A DNA stretch of 64,000 nucleotides from Paraburkholderia mimosarum LMG 23256 = NBRC 106338 (lineage in GTDB: Bacteria > Pseudomonadota > Gammaproteobacteria > Burkholderiales > Burkholderiaceae). The translations under genes and the position numbers were made by a program. Every line of letters begins with the position of its first letter. Positions within the stretch are counted from its first letter, which is position 1. This document shows, piece after piece, positions 55,001 through 64,000 of the stretch. The notes beneath the pieces were generated by a model, which saw only the letters and a list, made by a program, of their open reading frames with translations, did not search any database and was not told the origin of the DNA. The stretch lies in contig NZ_BBJJ01000009.1 in the NCBI RefSeq assembly GCF_000739815.1, positions 62,001 through 126,000 on the forward strand. Direction: 5' to 3'.

Positions 55001-55134
55001 GTGGATTTCGTGGTCTTCGTGGTCTTCGCTGTTTTCGCCGGTTTCGTGGACGGCGCGGCCACTGCGGCCTTGGAAGTAGCGTTCTGCGATGCGGTGTTGC
55101 GGCGCTCTGCGCGCGCCGAGCCTGAAGACTTCAC
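52012..55134 (-). CDS. ppc: Phosphoenolpyruvate carboxylase with lysine-rich N-terminal extension
   Basis: A 1040-residue PEPC, carboxylating PEP to oxaloacetate. The catalytic His is in [40 protein letters not shown] and the C-terminal LRNTG are intact. The family core starts near residue 107 ([18 protein letters not shown]). Residues 1-105 form a Lys/Ala/Thr-rich, histone H1-like tail ([36 protein letters not shown]). The start is GTG at 55134, backed by AAGGA 8 bases upstream; an ATG at 55194 is possible but lacks such a site. It is divergent from hemC. Confidence 0.95.
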   Translation of the reverse strand: MKSSGSARAERRNTASQNATSKAAVAAPSTKPAKTAKTTKTTKSTGTKPAGRTTQAAEALEAAKTAKTAKTVKAPKGVKATKATKAASAAGKAAGTSRNGRARDDKDQPLFEDIRYLGRVLGEVLREQEGDAVFDVVESIRKTAVRFRREDDIADAQALDRQLRALSPEETVTVVRAFSYFSHLANIAEDRHRNRRRRIHDLAGSAPQAGTIAHSLERLAQAGAAATPVLQQFFNDALIVPVLTAHPTEVQRKSTLDSQHDIARLLAERDQPLTHRELEHNESLLRARVTSLWQTRMLRDSRLTVGDEIENALSYYHTTFLTEIPALYGEIETQLKEHGISARLPAFFQMGSWIGGDRDGNPNVTAATLEEASERQAQVILQHYLDEVHRLGAELSVSDLLAGASDELKALAAASPDKSPHRVDEPYRRALIGVYTRLAASARVRLGEGVVAVRSAGRNAAPVRATPYADAGEFSRDLHILMDSLAEHHGASLATPRLAPLMRAVDVFGFHLASIDLRQSSDIHEAVITELLARAGVEADYASLSEEDKQIVLLAQLAEPRTLRSPWLDYSDLVKSELGVLEMARVTREKFGARAVRNYIISHTETVSDLLEVMLLQKETGLLSGRLGHVEDPAKAALMVIPLFETIPDLRHAPHIMRDLLALPGMDGIVEHQGNEQEIMLGYSDSNKDGGFLTSNWELYRAELALVALFKDRGITLRLFHGRGGTVGRGGGPTYNAILSQPPGTVEGQIRLTEQGEVIASKFGNPEIGRRNLETVIAATLEATLLPMGGNVDNAPDELPAFEETMQTLSDAAMAAYRSLVYETPGFTDYFFASTPITEIAELNIGSRPASRKLQDPKNRKIDDLRAIPWGFSWGQCRLLITGWYGFGSAVSSYLDDAGSDAERARRLAMFKKMYKSWPFFSNLLSNMDMTLAKTDLAVASRYAQLVTDKKLRKHVFERIVAEWERTTKVLGEITGASERLADNPLLARSIKNRFPYLDPLNHMQVELIKRYRAGDPSPRVRRGIHLTINGIAAGLRNTG

Positions 55135-55672
55135 GATGTTTTCCTTGAGGCTTGCCAGGATTTGGACAGGTTGATCGGAGACTGCCAACTGCATGGCCGC
55201 GGCGCTTGCCGGGCCGGGTACTTCGGGTGCAACCTGGGACGGGCGGAAGGTGCCACCCTGCGCGAGCCATGCGGATGTTGCAGAGGCGGCGCGGGCCGCC
55301 AGTGGCGGTGCGCCGGGGGCAGGCCCTGCTGGGGAGACTGCGCCGCTGCGACGGCGAGCGCAAGCCCGAAGCTCGCACGGCCGTGGCCGGGCCGCTTGTG
55401 CCGGCTTGTGCCGCATAGGCGCCAGGTCCGCACGCGAGCGGCGTGCGGCGTCTTCGGGCCGCCACGCGCGTGGCGTGTTGCCAGTGGCGAGGCGGACCGT
55501 GCTCTACCGAATCAATCACACACGGTAAGCGCCGATGCAGCGTTTGAGTCTCTTCCTTGCCGCCGCACGCTTCTTGTCAGCCTGTTCCTGCCGGGAGGCC
55601 ATAAAAAGGGCGCGTGCTAACATTGCCTGTTATCCGATCCTGCTTTTCATCCCGTCATTCGATGCTGTTGCC
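55135..55672. other. Divergent intergenic region, ppc/hemC
   Basis: 538 bases with no gene I can support; frames here have no family features. It should hold both promoters. The part nearest hemC (55600-55672) is more AT-rich, with TAACAT-like -10 candidates near 55615, but no clear -35. I see no riboswitch or repeat. Confidence 0.45.
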
Positions 55673-56728
55673 ATGAACTCCGAGACGTTATCCGCGCCCA
55701 TGCCCCGCACGCTTGTGATCGCTTCGCGCGAGAGCCGCCTCGCGATGTGGCAGGCAGAGCATGTGCAAGCTGCGCTGCACAAATTATATCCAGCCTGCGA
55801 CGTGAAAATTGTTGGAATGACGACACGCGGCGATCAAATTCTCGACCGCACGCTCTCGAAAGTCGGCGGTAAGGGACTTTTCGTCAAGGAGCTGGAGCAG
55901 GCACTGGCCGAAGGCCGCGCCGACCTCGCCGTGCACTCGCTCAAGGACGTGCCGATGGAGTTGCCCGAGGGTTTCACGCTTGCAGCCATCATGGAGCGCG
56001 AAGACCCGCGCGATGCGTTCGTCTCGAACGACTACGACTCGCTCGCGGCGCTGCCGCCGGGCAGCGTGGTGGGCACCTCGAGCCTGCGCCGCGAGTCGAT
56101 GATCCGCGCACGCCATCCGCATCTCGATGTTAAGCCGCTACGCGGCAATCTCGACACGCGTCTGGCCAAGCTCGACCGCGGCGACTACGCCGCCATCATT
56201 CTCGCGGCCGCGGGCCTCAAGCGCCTTGGCCTCGGCGCGCGCATCCGCGCGCTCATCGAGCCCGACGACAGCCTGCCGGCGGCGGGTCAGGGCGCACTCG
56301 GCATCGAGATCCGCACTGGTCGCCCCGAGCTTGCCGCGTGGCTCGCGCCGCTGCACGACGATGCCACGGCAAAGGCCGTCGAAGCCGAGCGCATGGTTTC
56401 GCGCGCGCTGGGCGGCAGCTGCACGGTGCCGCTCGCTGCCTACGCGCAGTGGCAGGGCGGCAAGCTCGCGCTGCGTGCGACGATCGCCACGCCGGACGCG
56501 AGCCGCGTGCTGGCCGCACAGGAAGCGACGGCGGCGTCGACGGTCGACGAAGCCGTGGCGCTCGGCCGCCGCGTCGCCGACGACCTCGTTGCTCAGGGGG
56601 CGCTCGATATCGTGCGCACGCTAGCCGATGCGGCCCAGGGCGCCGACGGCCCGAACACGGCGCCTCAACACGACGGTGGCGCCACGAACGACCCCACCGG
56701 CCCGGGCGAAGGCCCGGCCCGCGCATGA
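55673..56728 (+). CDS. hemC: Hydroxymethylbilane synthase HemC
   Basis: A 351-residue porphobilinogen deaminase of haem synthesis. [58 protein letters not shown] and [30 protein letters not shown] are present, and the dipyrromethane cofactor cysteine lies in [14 protein letters not shown]. The Ala/Gly/Pro-rich C-terminal tail exceeds the usual length. An internal ATG (MPRTLVIAS) is possible but MNSETLSAP has the upstream spacing. The stop overlaps the hemDX start (ATGA). Confidence 0.96.
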   Translation: MNSETLSAPMPRTLVIASRESRLAMWQAEHVQAALHKLYPACDVKIVGMTTRGDQILDRTLSKVGGKGLFVKELEQALAEGRADLAVHSLKDVPMELPEGFTLAAIMEREDPRDAFVSNDYDSLAALPPGSVVGTSSLRRESMIRARHPHLDVKPLRGNLDTRLAKLDRGDYAAIILAAAGLKRLGLGARIRALIEPDDSLPAAGQGALGIEIRTGRPELAAWLAPLHDDATAKAVEAERMVSRALGGSCTVPLAAYAQWQGGKLALRATIATPDASRVLAAQEATAASTVDEAVALGRRVADDLVAQGALDIVRTLADAAQGADGPNTAPQHDGGATNDPTGPGEGPARA

Positions 56729-58905
56729 TGGCCGGCCCCTGGCAACCGCCCGGCAATGCCGGTCAGCCCGACGAGTGGGGCGGCCCAGGCGACGCCTCGA
56801 CAGGCACGAAGCGCGCGCCGCTGGCAAGCGGCAATGGCGGCAATGGCGGCAGTGCGCCGTTTACCGTTGTCATTACCCGGCCGGCCGGTCAATCGGACGG
56901 GCTCGCCGGGCAACTGGCGCGGCATGGCATCCGCACGTTCGACTTCCCGCTCATCGCCATTGCGCCCGTGACCGACGACGCCCCGCTGCGCGCCGCGCTC
57001 GGCTCGCTCGAACGGTATGCGCTCGTCGTGTTCGTTTCCCCGAACGCCGTGGACCGCGCGTTCGCATGCTACGCCTCGGTCTCCTCGATCTGGCCGCCCG
57101 CGCTGCCGGTGGCCGTGGTCGGCCCGGCGAGCGTGGCCGCGCTCGAGCGTCATGGCGTGGCCGAGCCCGATCATCGCGTGGTGAGCCCGTCGGGCGCTGC
57201 CGACGAGGAGCCCGCGCGCTTCGATTCGGAGTCGCTCTATGCGGCGCTCGAGAATACGTTCGGTGCGGAGGCTTTCGCTGGCAAGCGTGTGCTGATCGTG
57301 CGCGGTGACGGCGGCCGCGAGTGGCTCGCCGAACGTCTGCGCGAAGCGGGCGCCGAAGTGGAGACCGTCGCGGCCTACCGCCGCATCGTGCCCGAGCCGC
57401 CCATCGCCGCCTGGACGCGGGTCCACGCGCTTCTCGAAGGTGCGCCGCACGCATGGCTCGTGACGAGTTCGGAAGGCGTGCGCAACCTCGACGAGCTCGC
57501 GCGCGAACATCTCACGGCGGGCGAAATCGTCGAGCTGCGCCACGCGCCGCTCGTCGCGCCGCACGCGCGGATCGCCGAGACGGCGCGCTCGATGGGTTTT
57601 GATAGGATTACGGTGTCCGGCGCGGGCGACGAACGCATCGTCGAGACGCTGCTAGGCCTCGCTTCTTCCGTTGTTCAACCGGTTCAGAACACTCCGGCCC
57701 AGGCGCCGGCCAACCCACGCATGACAGATTCGAACAACTCCAGCAGCACGTCAAACCAGGGTGCCGTCGCCACGGGGGCGTCGGCTTCCGGCAGCGCGCA
57801 GGCTTCGGGCAGCGCGTCGGCACGGCCGTCGTATGCGTCGTCGGGCGCAGGTTCTTCCGCACCGCAGGCCCAGCCACCGGGCACAGCGCGGCGCGGGGCA
57901 GCCACGGCGCTGCTGTGGCTCTTCGTGGTGCTGGTCGCTGCGGGTTCGGGCGCGGGCGGCTATTGGCTCAATCGCAAGGTCGACAACCTCGGCATGCAGG
58001 CCATACAACGCCAGCAGGCCAGCGAGCAGCAGGCCGCGGCGCTGCGCGCGCGCGCCGACCAGGCGGTTGCGGGCACGCAGCAACTCGACAAACAGATCGC
58101 CCTGCTCGAAAGCAAGATCGCCGACGAGCAAACCGCGCAGCAGGCGCTCGCGCAGCAATACGCCGATCTCTCGAAGAGCCGCGACGACTGGACGCTCGCC
58201 GAAGTCGGCCAGATGCTCTCGAGCGCGAGCGAACAGCTCCAGCTCACCGGCAACACGCAGCTCGCGCTCTTCGCGCTGCAAAGCGCCGACACGCGCCTCG
58301 CCGCCTCGGACAACGCACAGGCCATCACCGTGCGCAAGGCAATCGCGCAGGACATCGACAAGCTAAAGGCCGCGCCGTCGACCGATCTGACAGGGCTCGC
58401 CATCAAGCTCGACACCGCGCTCGGCCAGATCGACTCGCTGCCGCTTTCGGGCGAGGCGATCGTCGCGCACACGAAGCCCGAAGCCGCTCAACCCGCCGAT
58501 GTCGCCAGGGTCGCCGCCGCGACCAACCAGCCGAAATGGAAGGTGTGGATCGACACGTTCCTCGACGGGGTGGGCAAGCAGGTCGCGAGCCTCGTGCAGG
58601 TGCGCCGCATCGACAACGCGGACGCCATGCTCGTCTCGCCCGATCAGGGCTACTTCGTGCGCGAGAACCTGAAGCTGCGCCTGCTCTCGGCGCGCCTGTC
58701 GCTGCTCTCGCGCAATCAGGACACGCTCAAGTCCGACCTCGCGGCCGCCGACGCCACGCTCGCGCGCTACTTCGACGGCGCCTCCAAAGACACGCAGACC
58801 GTGCGCGACCTGCTGAAGGCAGTGGGCGCCGGCTCGGCCGCCGTCGCGCTGCCCACGCTCGATACGAGCCTGAAGGCGATCCAGCAATACCGGAGCCGGG
58901 GGTAA
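56725..58905 (+). CDS. hemDX: Fused uroporphyrinogen-III synthase HemD / HemX-like membrane protein
   Basis: A 726-residue fusion. After a Gly/Asn-rich N-terminus, the HemD domain (about 45-310) has [21 protein letters not shown] and [12 protein letters not shown] Ser/Ala/Gly-rich linker (about 330-393) leads to a membrane segment (about 395-415), a coiled coil and a periplasmic HemX domain. HemX is often annotated as a uroporphyrin methyltransferase but lacks the SAM-binding motifs here. The fusion is known from Burkholderia. hemC is upstream with a 4-base overlap, hemY 3 bases downstream, making one operon. Confidence 0.92.
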   Translation: MMAGPWQPPGNAGQPDEWGGPGDASTGTKRAPLASGNGGNGGSAPFTVVITRPAGQSDGLAGQLARHGIRTFDFPLIAIAPVTDDAPLRAALGSLERYALVVFVSPNAVDRAFACYASVSSIWPPALPVAVVGPASVAALERHGVAEPDHRVVSPSGAADEEPARFDSESLYAALENTFGAEAFAGKRVLIVRGDGGREWLAERLREAGAEVETVAAYRRIVPEPPIAAWTRVHALLEGAPHAWLVTSSEGVRNLDELAREHLTAGEIVELRHAPLVAPHARIAETARSMGFDRITVSGAGDERIVETLLGLASSVVQPVQNTPAQAPANPRMTDSNNSSSTSNQGAVATGASASGSAQASGSASARPSYASSGAGSSAPQAQPPGTARRGAATALLWLFVVLVAAGSGAGGYWLNRKVDNLGMQAIQRQQASEQQAAALRARADQAVAGTQQLDKQIALLESKIADEQTAQQALAQQYADLSKSRDDWTLAEVGQMLSSASEQLQLTGNTQLALFALQSADTRLAASDNAQAITVRKAIAQDIDKLKAAPSTDLTGLAIKLDTALGQIDSLPLSGEAIVAHTKPEAAQPADVARVAAATNQPKWKVWIDTFLDGVGKQVASLVQVRRIDNADAMLVSPDQGYFVRENLKLRLLSARLSLLSRNQDTLKSDLAAADATLARYFDGASKDTQTVRDLLKAVGAGSAAVALPTLDTSLKAIQQYRSRG

Positions 58906-58908
58906 GAC

Positions 58909-60108
58909 ATGGCCATCCGTGGACTCCTCTGGCTCGCGCTCCTCTTCGCGATCGCCGTCGCGCTCGCGACCTTCGGCCGCTTCGACGCCGGGCAGGTGCT
59001 GCTCGTCTACCCGCCGTATCGCGTGGACGTCTCGCTCAATCTGTTCGTGGTCGGCATCGTGGTGGCCTTCGTGCTGTTCTACGCGATCCTGCGTTTCGTG
59101 CGCAACGTCGTGACGATGCCGCGCCGTGTCGCGGCCTACCGCGCGCGCATGCGCACGGAGAAGGCCAACTCGGCGCTGCGCGACGCCGTCGGCAATCTCT
59201 ACGCGGGCCGCTTCTCGCGCGCCGAGAAGGCCGCGCGCGACTCGCTTGCCGATCAAAAGAACACGAGCGCCGCGGGCCTCATCGCCGCGACGGCTGCGCA
59301 TCGTCTGCACGAATATGCGCGCCGCGACGAATGGCTCACCCAGGTCGACGACCCCGACCTCCAGGAAGCGCGCCTCATGGCCACCGCCGACATGCGCGCC
59401 GACGGCCGCGACGCCGATGGCGCGCTCGCCGCGCTCACCGAAATGCGCACGCAGGGCGGCCGCCGCATCCACGCGCAGCAGATCGCGCTGCGCGCGCAGC
59501 AGCAGCTCAAGAACTGGAGCGAAGTGCTCAAGCTCGTGAAGACGCTCGAAAAGCGCGAGGCGCTGCATCCCGCCGTGGCCGTGCGCCTGCGCCAGCTCGC
59601 GGCGGAGAACCTGCTGCGCGACCGCCGCCATAATGCCGATGCGCTGCTGGAGCTGTGGCAATCGCTCTCGCCGGTCGAGCGCCACTCGCCGCGTCTGGCG
59701 GACTGCGCCGCCGAACTGCTGATCGCGCTCGAGCGCCAGGCGGACGCGCGCAAGATCGTCGAGGAAGCGCTCGCACAGAACTGGGACGCGCGCCTCTTGC
59801 GCCGTTACCCGGACACGGTGAGCAACGACGCCCTTCCGCTCATCCAGAAGGCCGAGGCGTGGCGCAAGGACCACCCCGAGGACGGCGACCTGCTGTTCGC
59901 GCTGGGCCGCCTGTGCCTGAAGCAGCAGTTGTGGGGCAAGGCTCAGTCGTTCCTCGAAGCGGCGATCAAGTCCGCCGACGCGAGCCAGAACGAACCGCTC
60001 AAGATCCGCTCGCATCGCGCACTCGCGCGTCTGCACGAGCAGCTCGGCGACGGCGAGAAGGCGGCCACGCACTATCGCGAGAGCGCGCTGTCGATGAACG
60101 TGGTTTGA
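58909..60108 (+). CDS. hemY: Haem biosynthesis-associated TPR protein HemY
   Basis: A 399-residue inner-membrane protein. Two hydrophobic segments lie at about residues 4-24 and 38-62, followed by MPRRVAAYRARMRTEKANSALRDAVGNLYAGRFSRAEKAARDS, the diagnostic HemY_N pattern, and TPR-like helices to the C-terminus. It is a scaffold or quality-control protein with no known reaction and is unrelated to protoporphyrinogen oxidase HemY of Bacillus. It starts 3 bases after hemDX, the last gene of the operon, and a terminator follows. Confidence 0.95.
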   Translation: MAIRGLLWLALLFAIAVALATFGRFDAGQVLLVYPPYRVDVSLNLFVVGIVVAFVLFYAILRFVRNVVTMPRRVAAYRARMRTEKANSALRDAVGNLYAGRFSRAEKAARDSLADQKNTSAAGLIAATAAHRLHEYARRDEWLTQVDDPDLQEARLMATADMRADGRDADGALAALTEMRTQGGRRIHAQQIALRAQQQLKNWSEVLKLVKTLEKREALHPAVAVRLRQLAAENLLRDRRHNADALLELWQSLSPVERHSPRLADCAAELLIALERQADARKIVEEALAQNWDARLLRRYPDTVSNDALPLIQKAEAWRKDHPEDGDLLFALGRLCLKQQLWGKAQSFLEAAIKSADASQNEPLKIRSHRALARLHEQLGDGEKAATHYRESALSMNVV

Positions 60109-60142
60109 CGCAGTCGCCGTTGCACCCCGTAAGCCGCAACGA

Positions 60143-60171
60143 AAACGGCCGCCTGAAACAGGCGGCCGTTT
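60143..60171. terminator. Bidirectional terminator between hemY and the MFS gene
   Basis: A perfect 13-bp stem (60143-60155 with 60159-60171) with an AAA loop, A and T tracts at its ends, for the convergent hemY (+) and transporter (-). Confidence 0.9.
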
Positions 60172-60196
60172 GCCATTGGGGAAGCCGAATGAGGCT

Positions 60197-61513
60197 TCAG
60201 CGATTCACGAGCTTTGCCGGCGCGGAAAGCGCGAGCAAACCGCCCAGGATCATGAACGCCGCGAGCATGTACATGCCCGAGTCGTTGGCCGACGTGGCCT
60301 CTTTGAGCCAGCCCACCGCATAAGGGCTCAGGAAGCCCGCGAGATTGCCGATCGAGTTGATGAGCGCGATGCCGGCCGCGGCGCCCGTGCCCGCGAGCCA
60401 CGCCGTGGGCAGGCTCCAGAACAGCGGCAGGGTGGTGAGGATGCCCATGGTCGCGACGGTGAGCGCCGTCATCGCGAGCGTGGTGTCGTGCGCCCACGTG
60501 ACCGAGAGCACGAGGCCTAGTGCGCCGATGGCGGCCGGCACGGCGATGTGCCAGCGGCGCTCGCGCGTGCGGTCGGCGCTCTTCGCCACGAGCACCATGC
60601 CGATCACAGCCGCGGCGAACGGAATGGCCGAAAGCAGGCCGATCGTCAATGCGTCCTTCACGCCCGTCGCCTTGATGATGGTAGGCAGCCAGAAGCTCAC
60701 GCCGTAGAGGCCCATCACGAACGAGAAGTAGGTGAAGCTCATCACCAGCACGCGCGCGCTCGTGAGCACGGTCATGAGCGGCGGATCTTCCTTGGTGGCG
60801 TCCTCGGCGGCGATGTTGCGCTCGAGCAGCGCGCGCTCTTCCTCGGTGAGCCACTTCGCGTTGCCGATGCGGTCATCGAGCACGAAGAACACCAGCACCC
60901 CGACGAGCACCGAAGGCAGCCCTTCGAGCAGGAACAGCCACTGCCAGCCCTGCCAGCCGTTCGCGCCGTCGAAGGCCTTGAGAATCCAGCCCGACACCGG
61001 CCCGCCGATCACGCCGGAGAGCGCGATGGCCGTCATGAACCAAGTGGTCATGCGCCCGCGCCGGTGCGCGGGATACCAGTAGGTGAGGTAGAGGATGATG
61101 CCGGGGAAGAAGCCCGCCTCGCACAGGCCGAGCAGAAAGCGCATTACGTAGAACATGGTGGGCGTGGTCACGAACATCGTCAGTATCGAGACGAGACCCC
61201 ATGTGACCATGATGCGCGCGATCCACACGCGCGCGCCCACGCGATGCAGGATGATATTGCTTGGCACTTCGAACAGAAAATAGCCGACGAAGAAGATGCC
61301 GGCGCCGAAGCCGTAGACGGCGTCGGAGAGGTTGAGCGCACTGCTCATCTGCAGCTTGGCGAAGCCAACGTTCACGCGGTCCAGATAGGCGACCACGTAG
61401 CAGAGCATGAGGAGCGGGGTGAGGCGCCACGCGACCTTGCGATAGGTGGCTTCTTCGAACGCGGAGGGCGGGGCGCCCGCTCCCGCTTTCAGGTGATTCG
61501 CTGGACTGGCCAT
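60197..61513 (-). CDS. MFS transporter, anion:cation symporter (ACS) type
   Basis: A 438-residue 12-segment permease. RLTPLLMLCYVVAYLDRVNVGFAKLQM at segment 1, EVPSNIILHRVGARVWIARIM and RFLLGLCEAGFFPGIILYLTYWYPAHRRGRM are typical of the ACS family (tartrate, phthalate, hexuronate and similar acid uptake). The exact substrate is unknown, but the adjacent dehydrogenases point to a sugar acid or organic acid. The start MASPANHLKAG is the first ATG in frame. SDR and aldehyde dehydrogenase genes lie upstream on the same strand. Confidence 0.9.
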   Translation of the reverse strand: MASPANHLKAGAGAPPSAFEEATYRKVAWRLTPLLMLCYVVAYLDRVNVGFAKLQMSSALNLSDAVYGFGAGIFFVGYFLFEVPSNIILHRVGARVWIARIMVTWGLVSILTMFVTTPTMFYVMRFLLGLCEAGFFPGIILYLTYWYPAHRRGRMTTWFMTAIALSGVIGGPVSGWILKAFDGANGWQGWQWLFLLEGLPSVLVGVLVFFVLDDRIGNAKWLTEEERALLERNIAAEDATKEDPPLMTVLTSARVLVMSFTYFSFVMGLYGVSFWLPTIIKATGVKDALTIGLLSAIPFAAAVIGMVLVAKSADRTRERRWHIAVPAAIGALGLVLSVTWAHDTTLAMTALTVATMGILTTLPLFWSLPTAWLAGTGAAAGIALINSIGNLAGFLSPYAVGWLKEATSANDSGMYMLAAFMILGGLLALSAPAKLVNR

Positions 61514-61683
61514 GGTGTCTCCAACAATGTGGTCGTTCGTAGTACTTGTTTTAGTGCCGCCTCGTTGTGGCGGGTATGCGACGCGAAAGCACGACCATTC
61601 TATACGCGCCGCCGTGGCGCGACGGCGCGTAAAGGTCGGGGAAAATACTGATGAATCGACGACTTCTGGCGCGTTCCGGCCGC

Positions 61684-62442
61684 CTACACGCAGCGCCCGC
61701 CGTCCACTTCGATGCAGGTGCCGGTGACGAACGCGGCCTCATCCGAGGCGAGATAGAGGCAGGCGTTGGCCACATCCTGCGGCGTGGAAAAGCGCCCGAG
61801 CGGAATCGTCGCGATGAAGCGCTGGCGGTTCTCCGGCGTATCGGGCACGCCCATGAACTCCGCCGTGAGGCCCGTGTCGCCGATTACGGGATTCACGCAG
61901 TTCACACGGATCTGGTCGGGACCGAGTTCGGCGGCCAGCGCCTTGCTCGCGACGATCATCGCCCCCTTGCTGCCGTTGTACCAGACGAGTCCGGGCCGTG
62001 GCCGGATACCGGCGGTCGAGGCGATGTTGACGAACGCGCCGCCGCCGCGCTCCCGGAAGTGCGGCACGAACGCGCGCACGCTCCAGTAGAGCCCCTTCAC
62101 GTTGACGGCGTAGACGCGGTCGAATTCGGCTTCGCTCACTTCGAGCACGGGCTTGTTGCGATGCGTGGTGCCCGCGTTGTTGACGACGACCTGCACGCTG
62201 CCGAAGTCATCGATGGCCGCTTCGCGCAGCGCGTGCCAGTCGGCCTCGCGCGTGATGTCGCCCTGCACGGCAATCGCCTTGCCGCCCGCGAGCGCGATCT
62301 CGCTCGCGACGCGTTCGGCCGCCTCGCCGTTCAGATCGTTGATCACGACGTTCGCGCCTTCGCGCGCGTAGGTCTTTGCAATGCCTTCGCCGAAGCCCGA
62401 ACCGGCGCCCGTCACGACGGCCGTCTTGCCTTTGAGTCGCAT
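61684..62442 (-). CDS. Short-chain dehydrogenase/reductase (SDR)
   Basis: A 252-residue classical SDR. The cofactor motif is TGAGSGFGEGIA (residues 11-22), NNAG lies near residue 88, and the catalytic set is S in IASTAG with YxxxK in WYNGSKGA. DLNGEAAERVASEI after the second strand has an acidic residue, favouring NAD. The protein ends CIEVDGGRCV. It probably oxidises an alcohol or hydroxy acid. It lies 42 bases after the aldehyde dehydrogenase gene, so they are co-transcribed, and 170 bases before the transporter. Confidence 0.92.
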   Translation of the reverse strand: MRLKGKTAVVTGAGSGFGEGIAKTYAREGANVVINDLNGEAAERVASEIALAGGKAIAVQGDITREADWHALREAAIDDFGSVQVVVNNAGTTHRNKPVLEVSEAEFDRVYAVNVKGLYWSVRAFVPHFRERGGGAFVNIASTAGIRPRPGLVWYNGSKGAMIVASKALAAELGPDQIRVNCVNPVIGDTGLTAEFMGVPDTPENRQRFIATIPLGRFSTPQDVANACLYLASDEAAFVTGTCIEVDGGRCV

Positions 62443-62484
62443 GGTGTCTCCGTTTGTTTATCGGTTTTCTGACTGCGCGTGGGT

Positions 62485-63924
62485 TCAGCCGTGCCGGATC
62501 GCAATGGTCTTCAGCACCGTGAAGCCATAGAGCGCCTCGAAGCCTTTCTCGCGCCCGTGCCCCGAATGCCGCGTGCCGCCGAACGGCAATTCCACGCCGC
62601 CGCCCGCGCCATAGTTGTTGATGAAGACCTGCCCCGCGCGCACGCGCCGCGCGAGGCGCAACTGGCGCGCGCCGTCGCGCGTCCATATCCCTGCCACGAG
62701 GCCGTAGGGCGTGCCGTTGGCGAGCGCGAGCGCTTCTTCCTCGCCCTCGAAGGGCATGGCCGCGAGCACCGGGCCGAACACCTCTTCCTGCGCGAGGCGG
62801 CTTTGCGGCGGCACGTCGCGCAACAGCGTCGGGACCTGGTAGAAGCCGCCGCTGGGCGCGTCGGCTTCGAGCGTGCCGCTTGCCGCCGTCGCGATGCGGC
62901 TCGCGGTGGCCTCGTCGAGGAAAGCGCGCACGCGCTGGCGCTGCTTGTCGTTGATGAGCGGGCCGCAGTCGAGATCGGCGCTGGCCGGTCCCACGCGCAG
63001 CTTGCCGAACGCCGCGGCAAGCCGGTCAAGCAGCGGCTCGTAGGCGCCGCGCTCGATCAGCACGCGGCTGCCCGCCGAGCACGTCTGCCCCGCGTTCTGC
63101 ACGATCGCGGCAACGAGCACGGGCAGCGCGGCGTCGAGATCCGCATCGGCGAAGACGATTTGCGGCGATTTGCCGCCCAGTTCCAACGTGACGGGCACGT
63201 GATGCTCGGCGGCCATCTGCGCGACGAGCTTGCCCGTTTGCGGCGAACCCGTGAACGAGATGTGGTCGATGCCGGGATGCGCGCAAAGCGCCGCGCCGGC
63301 CTCGTGTCCGAGCCCGGTCACGATATTGAGCGCGCCGGCGGGCAGCCCGGCTTCGCGCGCCAGTTCGGCCACGCGCAAGAGCGACACGCAGGCGTCCTCG
63401 GCGGGCTTCACCACGCAGGCGTTGCCGGCGGCGAGCGCCGCGCCCACGCTGCGGCCGAAGATCTGCATGGGGTAGTTCCAGGGCACGATGTGGGCCGTCA
63501 CCCCGTGCGGCTCGCGCACCGTCAGCACCGTATAGCCGGCCTGGTAGGGCAGCGTTTCGCCGTGCAGCTTGTCGGCGGCGCCCGCGTAGAACTCGAAGTA
63601 GCGCGCGAGCGCGGCGGCGTCGGCGCGCGCCTGTTTGAGCGGCTTGCCGGTGTCGCGCGCTTCGAGCTGCGCGAGTGCTTCCTTGTGCTGGCCGACGAGG
63701 CCCGAGAGCGCGAACAGCAGCCGCCCGCGTTCGGCGGCGCTCAGTGCGCCCCAGGCGCCGTCGAAGGCTTTGCGCGCCGCGCTCACGGCTGCGTCGATGT
63801 CGGTTGCATTGCCGCGCGCGAGTCGCGCGAAGGGCTGGCCCGTGGAGGGATCGATCGCGGCGAGTGTCTCGCCGCTGGCGGGCGATTGCCACTCGCCGCC
63901 GATGAAGTGCTTCGCTTCTTCCAT
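62485..63924 (-). CDS. NAD(P)-dependent aldehyde dehydrogenase
   Basis: A 479-residue aldehyde dehydrogenase, full length. FTGSPQTGKLVAQMAAEHH, the general base Glu in LELGGKSPQIVFADAD and the nucleophilic Cys in NAGQTCSAGSRVLIE are present, and VPWNYPMQIFGRS is the cofactor-site region. The set is like betaine/gamma-aminobutyraldehyde-type dehydrogenases, but the substrate cannot be assigned. The start MEEAKHFIGGEWQSPASG was chosen over an ATG 27 bases upstream. It is the first gene seen of the SDR/MFS group; more may lie past 64000. Confidence 0.92.
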   Translation of the reverse strand: MEEAKHFIGGEWQSPASGETLAAIDPSTGQPFARLARGNATDIDAAVSAARKAFDGAWGALSAAERGRLLFALSGLVGQHKEALAQLEARDTGKPLKQARADAAALARYFEFYAGAADKLHGETLPYQAGYTVLTVREPHGVTAHIVPWNYPMQIFGRSVGAALAAGNACVVKPAEDACVSLLRVAELAREAGLPAGALNIVTGLGHEAGAALCAHPGIDHISFTGSPQTGKLVAQMAAEHHVPVTLELGGKSPQIVFADADLDAALPVLVAAIVQNAGQTCSAGSRVLIERGAYEPLLDRLAAAFGKLRVGPASADLDCGPLINDKQRQRVRAFLDEATASRIATAASGTLEADAPSGGFYQVPTLLRDVPPQSRLAQEEVFGPVLAAMPFEGEEEALALANGTPYGLVAGIWTRDGARQLRLARRVRAGQVFINNYGAGGGVELPFGGTRHSGHGREKGFEALYGFTVLKTIAIRHG

Positions 63925-64000
63925 GCATGCGCCTCGCAAATGGGGAGTCAAACGAGGGAAAGAAAACGCACAACGGGAAATGCCGCGCAGGCGTGCCTGG

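Noticed and set aside
52507..55125. 872-codon frame antisense to ppc
   Set aside because: Shadow frame in GC-rich DNA; no family features, no ribosome binding site.

Overview
The window is a 64 kb piece of GC-rich chromosome, most likely from Burkholderia sensu lato (a Paraburkholderia- or Burkholderia-like betaproteobacterium). I infer this from the very high GC at third codon positions, from burkholderial families (DUF2486, DUF3460, a coiled-coil protein before zapA, a HemD-HemX fusion) and from familiar blocks such as lptGF/pepA/holC, zapA-6S RNA, metG/apbC/dcd and ppc/hemCDXY. No rRNA, tRNA, insertion sequence, prophage or CRISPR array was seen. Both edges cut transcription units: lptG at the left, and probably a catabolic cluster at the right.

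Layout. 1-9.9 kb: LPS export (lptG partial, lptF), pepA, holC, a small cytochrome c, ilvD, lgt, a SIMPL-domain protein, an EVE-domain protein, a 6S RNA gene and the zapA pair. 10.3-19.8 kb: a late-stage cobalamin cluster in two converging arms. The plus arm is btuC-btuD-cobT-cobS-cobC; the minus arm is cobU-cbiB-cobD-btuF; cobQ diverges from cobU. The set imports corrinoids and assembles the nucleotide loop, with no corrin-ring genes. 19.8-24 kb: a PaaI-type thioesterase, an orphan ParA ATPase followed by an 11-bp tandem repeat, panD, panC, scpA and a DUF3460 protein. 24.2-30.6 kb: tamA-tamB.

31.2-37.8 kb: a chaperone-usher fimbrial operon (pilin, chaperone, usher, two-domain tip adhesin, second chaperone) behind an unusually AT-rich leader. 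It is the most accessory-looking part of the window. 38-47.3 kb: metG, an OmpA-type lipoprotein, apbC (divergent), a SodC-like lipoprotein missing most metal ligands, dcd, a PLP-dependent basic amino acid decarboxylase and an LprI-type protein. 47.3-60.1 kb: a bestrophin-like channel, argH, a divergent HTH regulator/methyltransferase pair with a shared operator-like palindrome, ppc with a histone H1-like N-terminal extension, and hemC-hemDX-hemY. 60.2-63.9 kb: an MFS transporter, a short-chain dehydrogenase and an aldehyde dehydrogenase on the minus strand.

Most of the window is core metabolism and envelope biogenesis. The points most worth a second look are the fimbrial locus with its leader and pilin-chaperone hairpin, the degenerate SodC-like lipoprotein, the lysine-rich PPC extension, an orphan terminator upstream of metG, and the palindrome at the regulator/methyltransferase divergent promoter. 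I found no clearly new multi-gene system. Intrinsic terminators are unusually easy to see and are listed separately.
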